This document shows positions 33,463 through 40,819 of a DNA stretch of 43,034 nucleotides, piece by piece. How positions within the stretch are numbered: the first letter of the stretch is position 1; each line of letters begins with the position of its first letter. Origin of the DNA: Lachnospiraceae bacterium (GTDB taxonomy: Bacteria > Bacillota > Clostridia > Lachnospirales > Anaerotignaceae); NCBI GenBank assembly GCA_910576545.1, contig CAJTKM010000025.1:1-43034 (forward strand), read 5' to 3'. Below the pieces are notes generated by a model, which had not been told where the DNA came from, searched no databases, and worked only from the letters and a program-made list of their open reading frames with translations. The position numbers and the translations under genes were made by a program.

Positions 33463-33489
33463 TTCTGCCTCCTATCAAGACTTTTTTCT

Positions 33490-33640
33490 AAGACCTTGGG
33501 ACTCTGTCCCAAACCCTGCGACCCCTTTGAAAAGGTGTCGACCCCAAACTTTATTTCCACCGCGCAACTGCGCGGTGGATGAAGGGTCAAGGGCTGAAAG
33601 CCCTTGCAGGGGTGTTGGGGACAGCTTTCCCAAGGTCTTT
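33490..33640. repeat. Intergenic multi-hairpin repeat, copy D
   Basis: Termini AAGACCTTGGGACTCTGTCC and TTCCCAAGGTCTTT; internal CACCGCGCA/TGCGCGGTG and CAAGGGCT/AGCCCTTG hairpins and the ACCCCAAACTTTA block. Its last base is adjacent to the stop codon of the 33641 gene. Orientation as copy B. Confidence 0.9.
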
Positions 33641-34300
33641 CTAAACCTCGCCCACCATGGAAAATACCTGCAACGGCAGCTTTGCGACGTGCGCCGTTTT
33701 CCGGTTCAGCAGTTCGTAGAGCGTTTCGCCCAGGAAAATATCGCTGTATTCCGGCTGGAGCGTTTCCAGCCCACAGAGGTCAAGGTAATTCCTCGCGGTG
33801 TCCGCCTCCTCGTTCAGCCGCTGGATAATGCCCTCAATGGTGTTCCCCCGCAGCTTCATGCGCGGCTCATATTGCAGGGCAATAAAAAAGCGCCGTGTCA
33901 GCGCCTCCCTGTCCGCAAGGTATTCCACCTCCGCGATGTTGTCCGCAATCATGCCACGGCAGCTCTCGTTTTCCTCCGCGTCGTAAATCCGCCACATCCG
34001 GCTGATGTACGCGTCAATATCCGCCTTCTGCGTCACCGCCAGGAATTGCAGGCGGTCGGGCGCAATCTTCAGGTACGAGGAAAAATAGTAGATGATGTTC
34101 TGCTGCTCCATCGCCGATTTCAGGTAAAAATTCACCGGCAGGACTTCCAGCAGCTTCACGAACCTGCCGTCCTTCGTGATGATAACGCCGTCCCGGATAT
34201 CGGAAACGGGCAGCCAATTCTGCACGCTTTCGGCGTAATGCTTTGCGCCGCCGGAATCCGGTGCAATTTTTTTGCCGAATATCAGGTCTTTAATCTTCAT
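33641..34300 (-). CDS. VirB4 N-terminal-domain-like protein (TrsE/TraE N part)
   Basis: 219 residues, starting MKIKDLIFGKKIAPDSGGAK. Contains IRDGVIITKDGRFVKLLEVL and VNFYLKSAMEQQNIIYYFSS, the beta/alpha start of VirB4/TrsE-type proteins, but no Walker motifs. In this element family the N-terminal part of the ATPase seems to be a separate gene upstream of the ATPase proper. Likely a structural partner of VirB4 in the channel. Overlaps PrgI by 11 bases. Confidence 0.75.
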   Translation of the reverse strand: MKIKDLIFGKKIAPDSGGAKHYAESVQNWLPVSDIRDGVIITKDGRFVKLLEVLPVNFYLKSAMEQQNIIYYFSSYLKIAPDRLQFLAVTQKADIDAYISRMWRIYDAEENESCRGMIADNIAEVEYLADREALTRRFFIALQYEPRMKLRGNTIEGIIQRLNEEADTARNYLDLCGLETLQPEYSDIFLGETLYELLNRKTAHVAKLPLQVFSMVGEV

Positions 34301-34622
34301 GGAACTGTTTTGCCCTCCTTTTTTTCATGCGCGCACTTCCCCTGTGGAAAATGACGCCGCGTTTCCGCCGCCAGACCAGCCAGGTATGCAAAAAGCGCGT
34401 CAGGCAGTCGTCGTGAATCCCAATCAGCGCAAAACCGCCTGCCGGGATGACGATTATCATGGTAATGATGAGGTTTGTCGTCAGTGAAAACGGCAGCAAT
34501 GAAAAGCAGAGCATCAAAAGCGGTATGGACACCGCGACAGCTTCTACGCCGTTGCGCACCTCGAAAATGCCGAACAGCCTGCCTGCGTCTGTGAAATTTG
34601 CCGGTATGACATACTGGTTCAT
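34290..34622 (-). CDS. PrgI-family membrane protein (VirB3-like)
   Basis: 110 residues. Two membrane helices at about residues 28-70 (AVAVSIPLLMLCFSLLPFSL, LIITMIIVIPAGGFALIGI) after the conserved YVIPANF start, and a basic tail (RRKRGVIFHRGSARMKKRRA). PrgI proteins are the VirB3 counterpart in Gram-positive conjugation systems and associate with VirB4. Start ATG overlaps the HTH gene stop by four bases. Confidence 0.9.
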   Translation of the reverse strand: MNQYVIPANFTDAGRLFGIFEVRNGVEAVAVSIPLLMLCFSLLPFSLTTNLIITMIIVIPAGGFALIGIHDDCLTRFLHTWLVWRRKRGVIFHRGSARMKKRRAKQFHED

Positions 34623-34882
34623 GGGTTTCCCTCCTTTTTGGCAGACTGAAAGAGCATGGCTCTTTCGTTCTTACAGATATATTCCGCCCGTTCCAGGGCT
34701 TTTTTCCGCCGCTGGATTGCTTGTTCCAGCGCTATAATCAAGCGTTCCTGGTCTTTCGGCAGGGAGCCGAAACGCCGCAGCTCAATCTGGCTCATGCGCT
34801 GGTGCGAGATCTGCACGATACTTGCAAGCTCTTTCAGCGAAATCCTACAATCCATTCTTAACGCACGAAATACGGTTTCCAT
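34619..34882 (-). CDS. Small helix-turn-helix protein
   Basis: 87 residues. HTH near the N terminus (DCRISLKELASIVQISHQRM then SQIELRRFG) of XRE type, then a charged helix (RLIIALEQAIQRRKKALERA). No ligand domain. Probably a local regulator of the transfer operon. First gene of the block after repeat copy E, ribosome site GGAGGCATTG. Confidence 0.75.
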   Translation of the reverse strand: METVFRALRMDCRISLKELASIVQISHQRMSQIELRRFGSLPKDQERLIIALEQAIQRRKKALERAEYICKNERAMLFQSAKKEGNP

Positions 34883-34910
34883 GTCAATGCCTCCTTTCCG
34901 AAAACCGTTT

Positions 34911-35061
34911 AAGACCTTGGGGACATTGTCCCCAATACCCCTACAAGGGCTTCCAGCCCTTGACCCTTTTTCCGCCGCATTTCATGCGGCGGGATATAAA
35001 GTTTGGGGTTAAGCCCTTTTCAAAGGGCTTGCAGGGTTTGGGACAGAGTCCCAAGGTCTTT
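34911..35061. repeat. Intergenic multi-hairpin repeat, copy E
   Basis: Termini AAGACCTTGGGGACATTGTC and GAGTCCCAAGGTCTT; internal CAAGGGCT/AGCCCTTG and CCGCCGCAT/ATGCGGCGG hairpins, AAAGTTTGGGGTTAAG block and AAGCCC/GGGCTT. The repeat overlaps the stop codon of the 35060 gene. Orientation as copy A. Confidence 0.9.
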
Positions 35062-36337
35062 ACGGTTTTGATATGATCCAGAACGGCCCGCCTGCCGCCG
35101 CACCCCTCCGCGCTTCGTTCAGGAAAATGCTTAAATCCCACCCCCCTTCCTGCCCGCTTTTCTTCACGCTCGCAGGGTCAGCAATGAGTATCTTCCCGTC
35201 CTCCGTCACGCCGCGCAGCACAATAAAATGCCCCGACGTCGTAAAATGCCCTGGCCCCATGATGGCAACCACCAGCTTCCCATCCGCCAGCGCGTCCACA
35301 ATCTTCTGCCCTTCGTACACCGTCGCACCCTCGACCTTCAGCCCGAAATGCCGCGCGCCTTCCGGTATCAGGCTGTGGTAACTCCCGCTGCCCTCGCACC
35401 GGTAGCCGTTCCGGTACGCCCAGTCCGCCATCTGCCCCGGGTCGATTTGCCTGTCCGTAAATGTCGAAACCACCATCGCAAGCGACGTCGGGCCGCAGCC
35501 CGCCACGCGTATGGTGTCATATTTCCCATAGAGCTTGTTGCCCCAGCGTGCATCACCCTGGTTATAGTAAACCACCTCCGTATCCCCCTGTTTGTAATGG
35601 ACGTCGCCATAGTCATTCAGCGAATCCCCGGGTAGATAGCCAGGCGCGCCGGGACGTATCGTCTGGTCGTCCGCAATCGTCGCGTAAATCGTTTTCGCCC
35701 AATTCTTCTGCTCCTCCGTAAAGCCCAGCTCCTCCATGAGCGCGTCTGGCTCCAGTTCCCCGATGTTGATTTTCAGGCGTTTCAGCGTTTTCGCAGCGTC
35801 CCCTTCGCCCTCGGTGTAGGCTTCTTCCGAGGCATGAAAAAAGAAGCGTCTGAAAAAACGCTCCCTCATGCTTTCCCTGTCCATCGAAAACAAATCCTGC
35901 TGGTAGGCAACCGAGCAGATGGCGATTAGCCAATATTGGCTCTGTTTCCCCATGTTTTTCTCCACCTGCACATCGTCATAGCCCGCGGACAGCTCCGCGA
36001 CCATCTTTTCTATCTCATTTTCATCAAAGTCCAAAAACTCCCGGTAATACTGTGTGACCGCTTTCGCCTGCGCGTTCATCGCCGCAATATCTCCGGAAGT
36101 GCTGCTGTCGAAGCCGAAATAAATATTCGGGAGCGCGGAAACGATGAGGAAGGGTATCAAAATCAATAGCACCAGCAGGGCAAAGAGGGCTTTCGCCAGC
36201 GCGGGGGCGTATTCCTTTGCCGCCTGCAAAGCCGCGCCCTTCGCGCCGGAAACTGCCGCCGCCCTCGCGATTGCTGCCAGCCTTTTTGCTGTCATTGCCG
36301 TATGGATTGCCGTATCCATGCCGTTTCTCTGGTTCAT
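35060..36337 (-). CDS. C39-like cell-wall hydrolase of the conjugation system
   Basis: 425 residues. One membrane helix at about residues 50-70 (ALFALLVLLILIPFLIVSAL) anchors it. A helical middle (about 85-240) is followed by a C39_2-type peptidase domain: Cys in VAGCGPTSLAMVVSTF, His in TTSGHFIVLRG, Asp in LIADPASVK. In Gram-positive conjugation this position is held by a peptidoglycan hydrolase that opens the wall for the channel (VirB1/TcpG role, established). Here the usual NlpC/P60 or CHAP domain is replaced by a C39-like one. Start overlaps the VirB6 gene stop as ATGA. Confidence 0.85.
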   Translation of the reverse strand: MNQRNGMDTAIHTAMTAKRLAAIARAAAVSGAKGAALQAAKEYAPALAKALFALLVLLILIPFLIVSALPNIYFGFDSSTSGDIAAMNAQAKAVTQYYREFLDFDENEIEKMVAELSAGYDDVQVEKNMGKQSQYWLIAICSVAYQQDLFSMDRESMRERFFRRFFFHASEEAYTEGEGDAAKTLKRLKINIGELEPDALMEELGFTEEQKNWAKTIYATIADDQTIRPGAPGYLPGDSLNDYGDVHYKQGDTEVVYYNQGDARWGNKLYGKYDTIRVAGCGPTSLAMVVSTFTDRQIDPGQMADWAYRNGYRCEGSGSYHSLIPEGARHFGLKVEGATVYEGQKIVDALADGKLVVAIMGPGHFTTSGHFIVLRGVTEDGKILIADPASVKKSGQEGGWDLSIFLNEARRGAAAGGPFWIISKP

Positions 36338-38523
36338 TTGCGTTCATCTCCTGTTTTGCCGCCCCTGCCGCGCGGCGGGGAATGCTTTGCTTTAGTTGGT
36401 TTTTGCCGATGCCTTGTGTGCCTGCCCTGCGCGGCAGGACTAGGGGGAAAGTTCTGCTCACGTTCTGTTTTTCTATTTTCCTTGCCGGAAACAGGGTTTT
36501 CCCTGCCCTGATAATCCGGCTTCAAAGCATCTCTTGGCGCGCTGCCCCGCACTGCTTTCCGCACCACCGCGCCGCGCATAGGTTCCCTGCCGGATACCGG
36601 GCGGGACATACCGCCCGCCATTTTCACAGCGGCGGGTCTTGCACCGCCGGAAGGCGGGGTTGTTTGTATACGCGTTTGATTCTGCAGGGTTTCTTCCGTC
36701 ATTTTTACGGTTCCCTGTGCCAGCACGCGTTCCTGCGCTTGAAAGATTTCCTGCCTCTGCCCATTGTGCCGCATCGCATCGGGGCGGCTTTTCCTGCCCT
36801 CCGTTGTGCCGTTCTGCCGCAAAGCCCCGCCGCCATGGGCTGGCGGCTGCGTATGGCTTACACCTTCCGTACTGGGGCGCGGCGTTCCCACGCTTGACGA
36901 TCCATTCTGCCTGGGCGGTCTGCCGCTGGTTTGGCTCTGCCGGGCAGAAACGCTTTCGTTATGCGCCGTATTTGTACCCTGCACCGTTTGGCTGGCAGGA
37001 GCGGGCGCGTTGCGCCTGGTATCCGCCGGATTGGAACGCGAACGCGCGTTGTCTGCTGTGTTTCTTACGGGATAGGGCGTTCCCCTGTTTTCCGCGCTAG
37101 GCGGCTTTCCGCTTGCTGTGCCGTTGCTGTGCGTATTCCTTCCCGCACCGGTTTGCCCGGTACTGTGTACCATGCCCGCAGTCTGCGCCGTCCTTGCCTG
37201 CGCTGTCGGCCTTGCGGCTGACGGGGACGATGCCCGCCTTGCCTCTGTCGATACGGCGTCCCTGCCGCCGTTCTGCGCGGCTGACTGTGCGGGCTTCCGG
37301 CTCTGCGTACCGTCCGCAGAAACCGTTTGCCCTGCATCGGCACGCGGCATCGCCGGATTGCCCATATTTTGCGGCGCGGTGCCTTCCCCAGTGCGTATCG
37401 CACCACCAGCGGGCGGGCGTGACGTGCTGTGTTTATGTAATGTACCCGTTCCACCTGCCGCCTGAACATTTGCCTGTATGGGGCTTGCCGCCGTTTCCGC
37501 CGCAAATTCCGCGGAGCTATGCACAACCGCCGCGCCGCCGCCGGACACAGGCCCCGGTCTTGTGGGTGACGAGCGGGAAGCCCTTGCACCGCCTGAACAC
37601 CTGAACCCGGACTGCCCGTTATGTTCTGCCTCAGCCTCCGCGGATTTCCCGATGTTTTGTACCATGTTCCTTGCAACGATGTAAGTCAGCATTCTCGGCA
37701 TACGGGTAATCCCGCCCAGCGGGTCGCCTGTGGCGGCAGGGTTCAGCCCGATGCGCATGATGAGCGCGTCGATTTTCCTGCCGGTTTTGGCGATTGCCAC
37801 AACGAATATCGTCCATGGGATCACCTCCACGCCGGAGGGGACGACGGACATCGCCGAGAGCATACATTTCAAAAACACCACGCTCAGAGCCGCCATCAGG
37901 CACATGCTCCCGAACATCCGCGCCCAGCCCTTGAAAATGTCCGCCGTGCTTTTGCTCCCGCCCATCGCGAAGGCGAGCGGGGAGAGCACCGTCAGCACCG
38001 CCAGCACGACATAGCGTTCGCCTATCTCGAAAAACAGCTTGACAATCTGCACGACGAGTATCACGCCCACGATAATCACCAGAAGCCAGCTGGCGTCGCC
38101 CGGCACATGGAACGTGAGTTCTGAAAGCTTCGGCACCTGCACGATTTCCGGCACTTCCAGCAGCTCAATCACGCTTTTTGTGATGCCAAGCCCGATGTCG
38201 CAGACCTGGCGGGAGAACACGAGGAAAAACGTCATGACGAACGTGCGGGCAAACAGCGACTGCGGCGCTTCGCCCTCGAAGCCCAGCCCGGTCAGCATGG
38301 CTTTGGCGGACTGGAATGTCAGGTTGCCCAGCATCAGCGCCCAGCCGAGGCAGGTGATGATATTGAAAATCTCGCCTGTGACGGGGACAGCCTTCTCGAA
38401 ATATGCCAAGTTCATTGAAAAAATCGTCAGCAGGGAGTTCGCGAGGTATTCCGTAATGTTGATAAGCATATCGAACAGCCACTGCAAAAGCCCCTTGAAC
38501 AGCAGTTCCAGCATTTTTGACAC
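36334..38523 (-). CDS. VirB6/TrbL-like channel protein with long disordered tail
   Basis: 729 residues. Residues 1-290 carry about six membrane segments (for example SWLLVIIVGVILVVQIVKLF, YVVLAVLTVLSPLAFAMGG, MCLMAALSVVFLKCMLSAM), matching the VirB6/TrbL channel component. Residues 300-729 are low-complexity, rich in Pro, Ala, Ser, Thr, Gln, Gly and Arg, and probably disordered and extracellular or cytosolic. That tail makes up well over half the protein. Ends in RGGKTGDERK, overlapping the C39 gene. Confidence 0.85.
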   Translation of the reverse strand: MSKMLELLFKGLLQWLFDMLINITEYLANSLLTIFSMNLAYFEKAVPVTGEIFNIITCLGWALMLGNLTFQSAKAMLTGLGFEGEAPQSLFARTFVMTFFLVFSRQVCDIGLGITKSVIELLEVPEIVQVPKLSELTFHVPGDASWLLVIIVGVILVVQIVKLFFEIGERYVVLAVLTVLSPLAFAMGGSKSTADIFKGWARMFGSMCLMAALSVVFLKCMLSAMSVVPSGVEVIPWTIFVVAIAKTGRKIDALIMRIGLNPAATGDPLGGITRMPRMLTYIVARNMVQNIGKSAEAEAEHNGQSGFRCSGGARASRSSPTRPGPVSGGGAAVVHSSAEFAAETAASPIQANVQAAGGTGTLHKHSTSRPPAGGAIRTGEGTAPQNMGNPAMPRADAGQTVSADGTQSRKPAQSAAQNGGRDAVSTEARRASSPSAARPTAQARTAQTAGMVHSTGQTGAGRNTHSNGTASGKPPSAENRGTPYPVRNTADNARSRSNPADTRRNAPAPASQTVQGTNTAHNESVSARQSQTSGRPPRQNGSSSVGTPRPSTEGVSHTQPPAHGGGALRQNGTTEGRKSRPDAMRHNGQRQEIFQAQERVLAQGTVKMTEETLQNQTRIQTTPPSGGARPAAVKMAGGMSRPVSGREPMRGAVVRKAVRGSAPRDALKPDYQGRENPVSGKENRKTEREQNFPPSPAAQGRHTRHRQKPTKAKHSPPRGRGGKTGDERK

Positions 38524-38531
38524 CTCCTCTG

Positions 38532-38688
38532 AAAGACCTTGAGGGCGTTGCCCTCAAACTCCCACAAGCCCTTTGAAAAGGGCTTGACCCTAAACTTTAT
38601 TTTCAAACCGCGCATTTGCGCGGTTGCAGATGGGTCAAGGGCTGAAAGCCCTTGCAGGGGTATTGGGGACAGCGTCCCCAAGGTCTTA
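38532..38688. repeat. Intergenic multi-hairpin repeat, copy F
   Basis: Termini AAAGACCTTGAGGGCGTTGC and AGCGTCCCCAAGGTCTT; AAGCCC/GGGCTT, CCGCGCA/TGCGCGG and CAAGGGCT/AGCCCTTG hairpins. It starts 5 nt after the stop of the pilin-like gene. Orientation as copy B. Confidence 0.9.
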
Positions 38689-38693
38689 GTGCT

Positions 38694-39077
38694 TTAGAAC
38701 CCATCTATTTTGGGTACGCTGTTGAATAATGGCTGGATATAGGCGATAAACGCGCCGATGCCGTTGATAACCGCCCACGCGATCCATATGCGTTTCAGCC
38801 AGTCCCACGCCTGGTCTACCTTGTGCTGGTTGTTGGACAGCTTCGCGCCCAGCACCGCGACCGCCGACATCAGCGCCGCCAGCACGGTCGAAATCCCCGC
38901 GATTTTATTGTAAAGGTTGATAATCAGCTCTTTCCCGACCGCCCACATATCCCCGCCGCCCGCCTCGGCGGCATAGGCGCTTTCCGGGAACAGGAACAGT
39001 GTGGCAAAGCCAAGTGTCAAAAGCAGCGCCCATTTTGAAAGATAGGGACGCTGTTTGGAAATGATATGGTGAAGCAA
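38694..39077 (-). CDS. VirB2-like pilin (Maff2-type membrane protein)
   Basis: 127 residues from TTG 39077, chosen because GGAGGG stands 7 nt before it; the frame is open further upstream but without a good site. A signal peptide is visible (WALLLTLGFATLFLFPESAY, cleavage near YAA), then two membrane segments: ISTVLAALMSAVAVLGAKL and IWIAWAVINGIGAFIAYI. This size and layout matches VirB2/Maff2-type subunits in Tn1549-like elements, which form part of the transfer channel. Confidence 0.8.
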   Translation of the reverse strand: MLHHIISKQRPYLSKWALLLTLGFATLFLFPESAYAAEAGGGDMWAVGKELIINLYNKIAGISTVLAALMSAVAVLGAKLSNNQHKVDQAWDWLKRIWIAWAVINGIGAFIAYIQPLFNSVPKIDGF

Positions 39078-39205
39078 AATTTTCCCTCCTTTGCGCTGAA
39101 ATCCAGTACAAAAGGAACAGCCTGACAAACGGCTGTTCCCTGTTGTAAAAGTTTTGTGTTCCGCTTTTTCAAAAAAACGGGCGTGTTTGGGCAAAGCCAA
39201 GGGCT

Positions 39206-39460
39206 TCATTCCGCAAGATACGCCTCCAGCACCTTTTCCTCCAGTTCCTTCCGGAACGCGCTGTTCAGTGGGTGGCAGACGTTCCGCCATTTCCCATCCC
39301 TGCCGCGCCGGGAGGGCATGGAAAGGAACGGCCCGCCGCCAATATCGACTACCTTCACGTTATGTATCACAAAGGAATCGTCCAGTATTACCACCGCAAC
39401 AGCCTTCACAGGGCTTGTACCTGCCTTATAAACCGCCTTCATTTCCACATCTATTTTCAT
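39206..39460 (-). CDS. spoVG: SpoVG-family protein
   Basis: 84 residues, ATG 39460 with ribosome site GAGGAGG. Starts MKIDVEMKAVYKAGTSPVKA, then VILDDSFVIHNVKVVD, then FLSMPSRRGRDGKWRNVCHP, which is the diagnostic SpoVG signature. SpoVG is a nucleic-acid-binding regulator in Bacillus and Staphylococcus (established). A copy inside a conjugation operon is common in gut Clostridia. Here it may regulate transfer genes. Chromosomal SpoVG proteins are of similar length. Confidence 0.93.
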   Translation of the reverse strand: MKIDVEMKAVYKAGTSPVKAVAVVILDDSFVIHNVKVVDIGGGPFLSMPSRRGRDGKWRNVCHPLNSAFRKELEEKVLEAYLAE

Positions 39461-39482
39461 ATCCCATTCCTCCTCTGAAATC

Positions 39483-40598
39483 TCATTCCTCATTTTCCTC
39501 TGCGCGCTCCGGCACCGTCACGCTGTACCAGAAATCGCTGTACTGCCTGTCCACCAGGCATTTGAAGCTGTACCCACCGTCGGCAATGGTCTTGACCTGC
39601 CTGCCGAACAGCTTATTTGCCGTCTGCTGTTTGATTTTTATGGCGACCTCTTTCCCCGTGACATCGTATTTGCCCAGGTCAACCACAGGGTTGTCGTATT
39701 TGACGCGTTCCCTGCCGATGCGCTGGGTGGCGTCCCCGTCCTTCAGGTAGATTATCGTGTTGGGATAGAACAGGAAATACGCCGCCACGCCCAGCAGCAG
39801 CGCAAGCCCGACGCCCCACACAACGGCGAGCAGGGGAATGCCGCCGTTCCCGCCTTTGCCCAAAATGGTGTAGGGCATTTTTTCACCGATGTATGTGACC
39901 GTGTATACCACGCTGTCCACCGTCCGGTTTATGACTTCGCCGCGGTACTCCGCTGTCGTCACATAGCCCGTAGGGATTTTCCTGGTATACGAGCCGGAAT
40001 AGGACGCCACGCCGTTATAGCTCATCGGCACGCTGTCATAATCCACGGGCGCGCTTGTGCCGACCGACCAGTCCACGCCGGTCAGCTTCAGCGTCACGCC
40101 GTTTTTGACCGTTGTTTTGGGCACAAGAGAAATGTCGTTATTGCTCACGCCGCGCAGCATGATGGAATCCCTGACGGTGTACGTCTGTGTGGTGTAGCCC
40201 TTGACTTCCGTTGAAACAGAATCGCTGTCCAGCAGGAGCTTCCCGGCAAAGCCGTCCTTGTCGTAGTCGATGGACAGCGGGAGCTGTTCCAGAATTGCGG
40301 AAACGTCGTTGTTTTGGGACTCTGTTGTTTTCGTCTGTGTTTCCATGCGTTTTTCCTCGGATATGATTTCGTCCTTTTCCATATCTAGGAAGCTATAAGA
40401 AAACCCGTCCAGCTCGAAGGGTTCTTCCTTCAGCCCTGACGGGTCTTCATCGGGCGCAGCTTCGTATGTCTTAATGAACAGATGCCTGCCGTCCTTGATT
40501 TCCATGTAGCTTTTCAGCGGTTCCGCCGCGTATGCCGCGGGCTGGAAGCACAGCGCCAGCGCTGCCGCTATGAAACCTATTTTATATGCTTTTTTCAT
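39483..40598 (-). CDS. Membrane protein with signal peptide, conjugation-operon type
   Basis: 371 residues from ATG 40598 (GGAGGTGGA upstream). Signal peptide at residues 1-25 (IGFIAAALALCFQPAAYAA), a large extracellular beta-rich domain (AILEQLPLSIDYDKDGF, YVTTAEYRGEVINRTVDSVV), one membrane helix at about 265-290 (LLAVVWGVGLALLLGVAAYF) and a short cytoplasmic tail ending RAEENEE. A standard neighbour of SpoVG and the Cna_B surface protein in this type of operon. Molecular function unknown. Possibly part of the surface adhesion or mating-pair machinery. Confidence 0.75.
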   Translation of the reverse strand: MKKAYKIGFIAAALALCFQPAAYAAEPLKSYMEIKDGRHLFIKTYEAAPDEDPSGLKEEPFELDGFSYSFLDMEKDEIISEEKRMETQTKTTESQNNDVSAILEQLPLSIDYDKDGFAGKLLLDSDSVSTEVKGYTTQTYTVRDSIMLRGVSNNDISLVPKTTVKNGVTLKLTGVDWSVGTSAPVDYDSVPMSYNGVASYSGSYTRKIPTGYVTTAEYRGEVINRTVDSVVYTVTYIGEKMPYTILGKGGNGGIPLLAVVWGVGLALLLGVAAYFLFYPNTIIYLKDGDATQRIGRERVKYDNPVVDLGKYDVTGKEVAIKIKQQTANKLFGRQVKTIADGGYSFKCLVDRQYSDFWYSVTVPERAEENEE

Positions 40599-40612
40599 TC
40601 TCCACCTCCGTA

Positions 40613-40816
40613 AAAGACCTTGGGGACGCTGTCCCCAACACCCCTGCAAGGGACGTTGTCCCTTGACCCGTTTGCCATCGCATTTCATGCGATGGAGGAT
40701 GTAAAAAGTTTATGCCTTTCGGAAAACGCAGTTTTCCGCAGTAAAGTTTGGGGTCAAGCCCTTTTCAAAGGGCTTGCGGGGTTTGGGGCAGCGCCCCAAG
40801 GTTCTAAGGTCTTTCG
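40613..40816. repeat. Intergenic multi-hairpin repeat, copy G (with an extra insert)
   Basis: Termini AAAGACCTTGGGGACGCTGTC and GCGCCCCAAGGTTCT; CAAGGGAC/GTCCCTTG, CCATCGCAT/ATGCGATGG and AAGCCC/GGGCTT hairpins. An extra 45-50 bp (about 40701-40745), including GGAAAACGCAGTTTTCC, separates two AAAGTTT blocks and makes this copy about 204 bp. It starts about 4 nt after the stop of the Cna_B gene. Orientation as copy A. Confidence 0.9.
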
Positions 40817-40819
40817 TCT

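Noticed and set aside
33212-34354. 380-codon open frame on the plus strand
   Set aside because: Antisense to VirB4, repeat D and the VirB4-N-like gene; it runs through the repeat and has no coding character.
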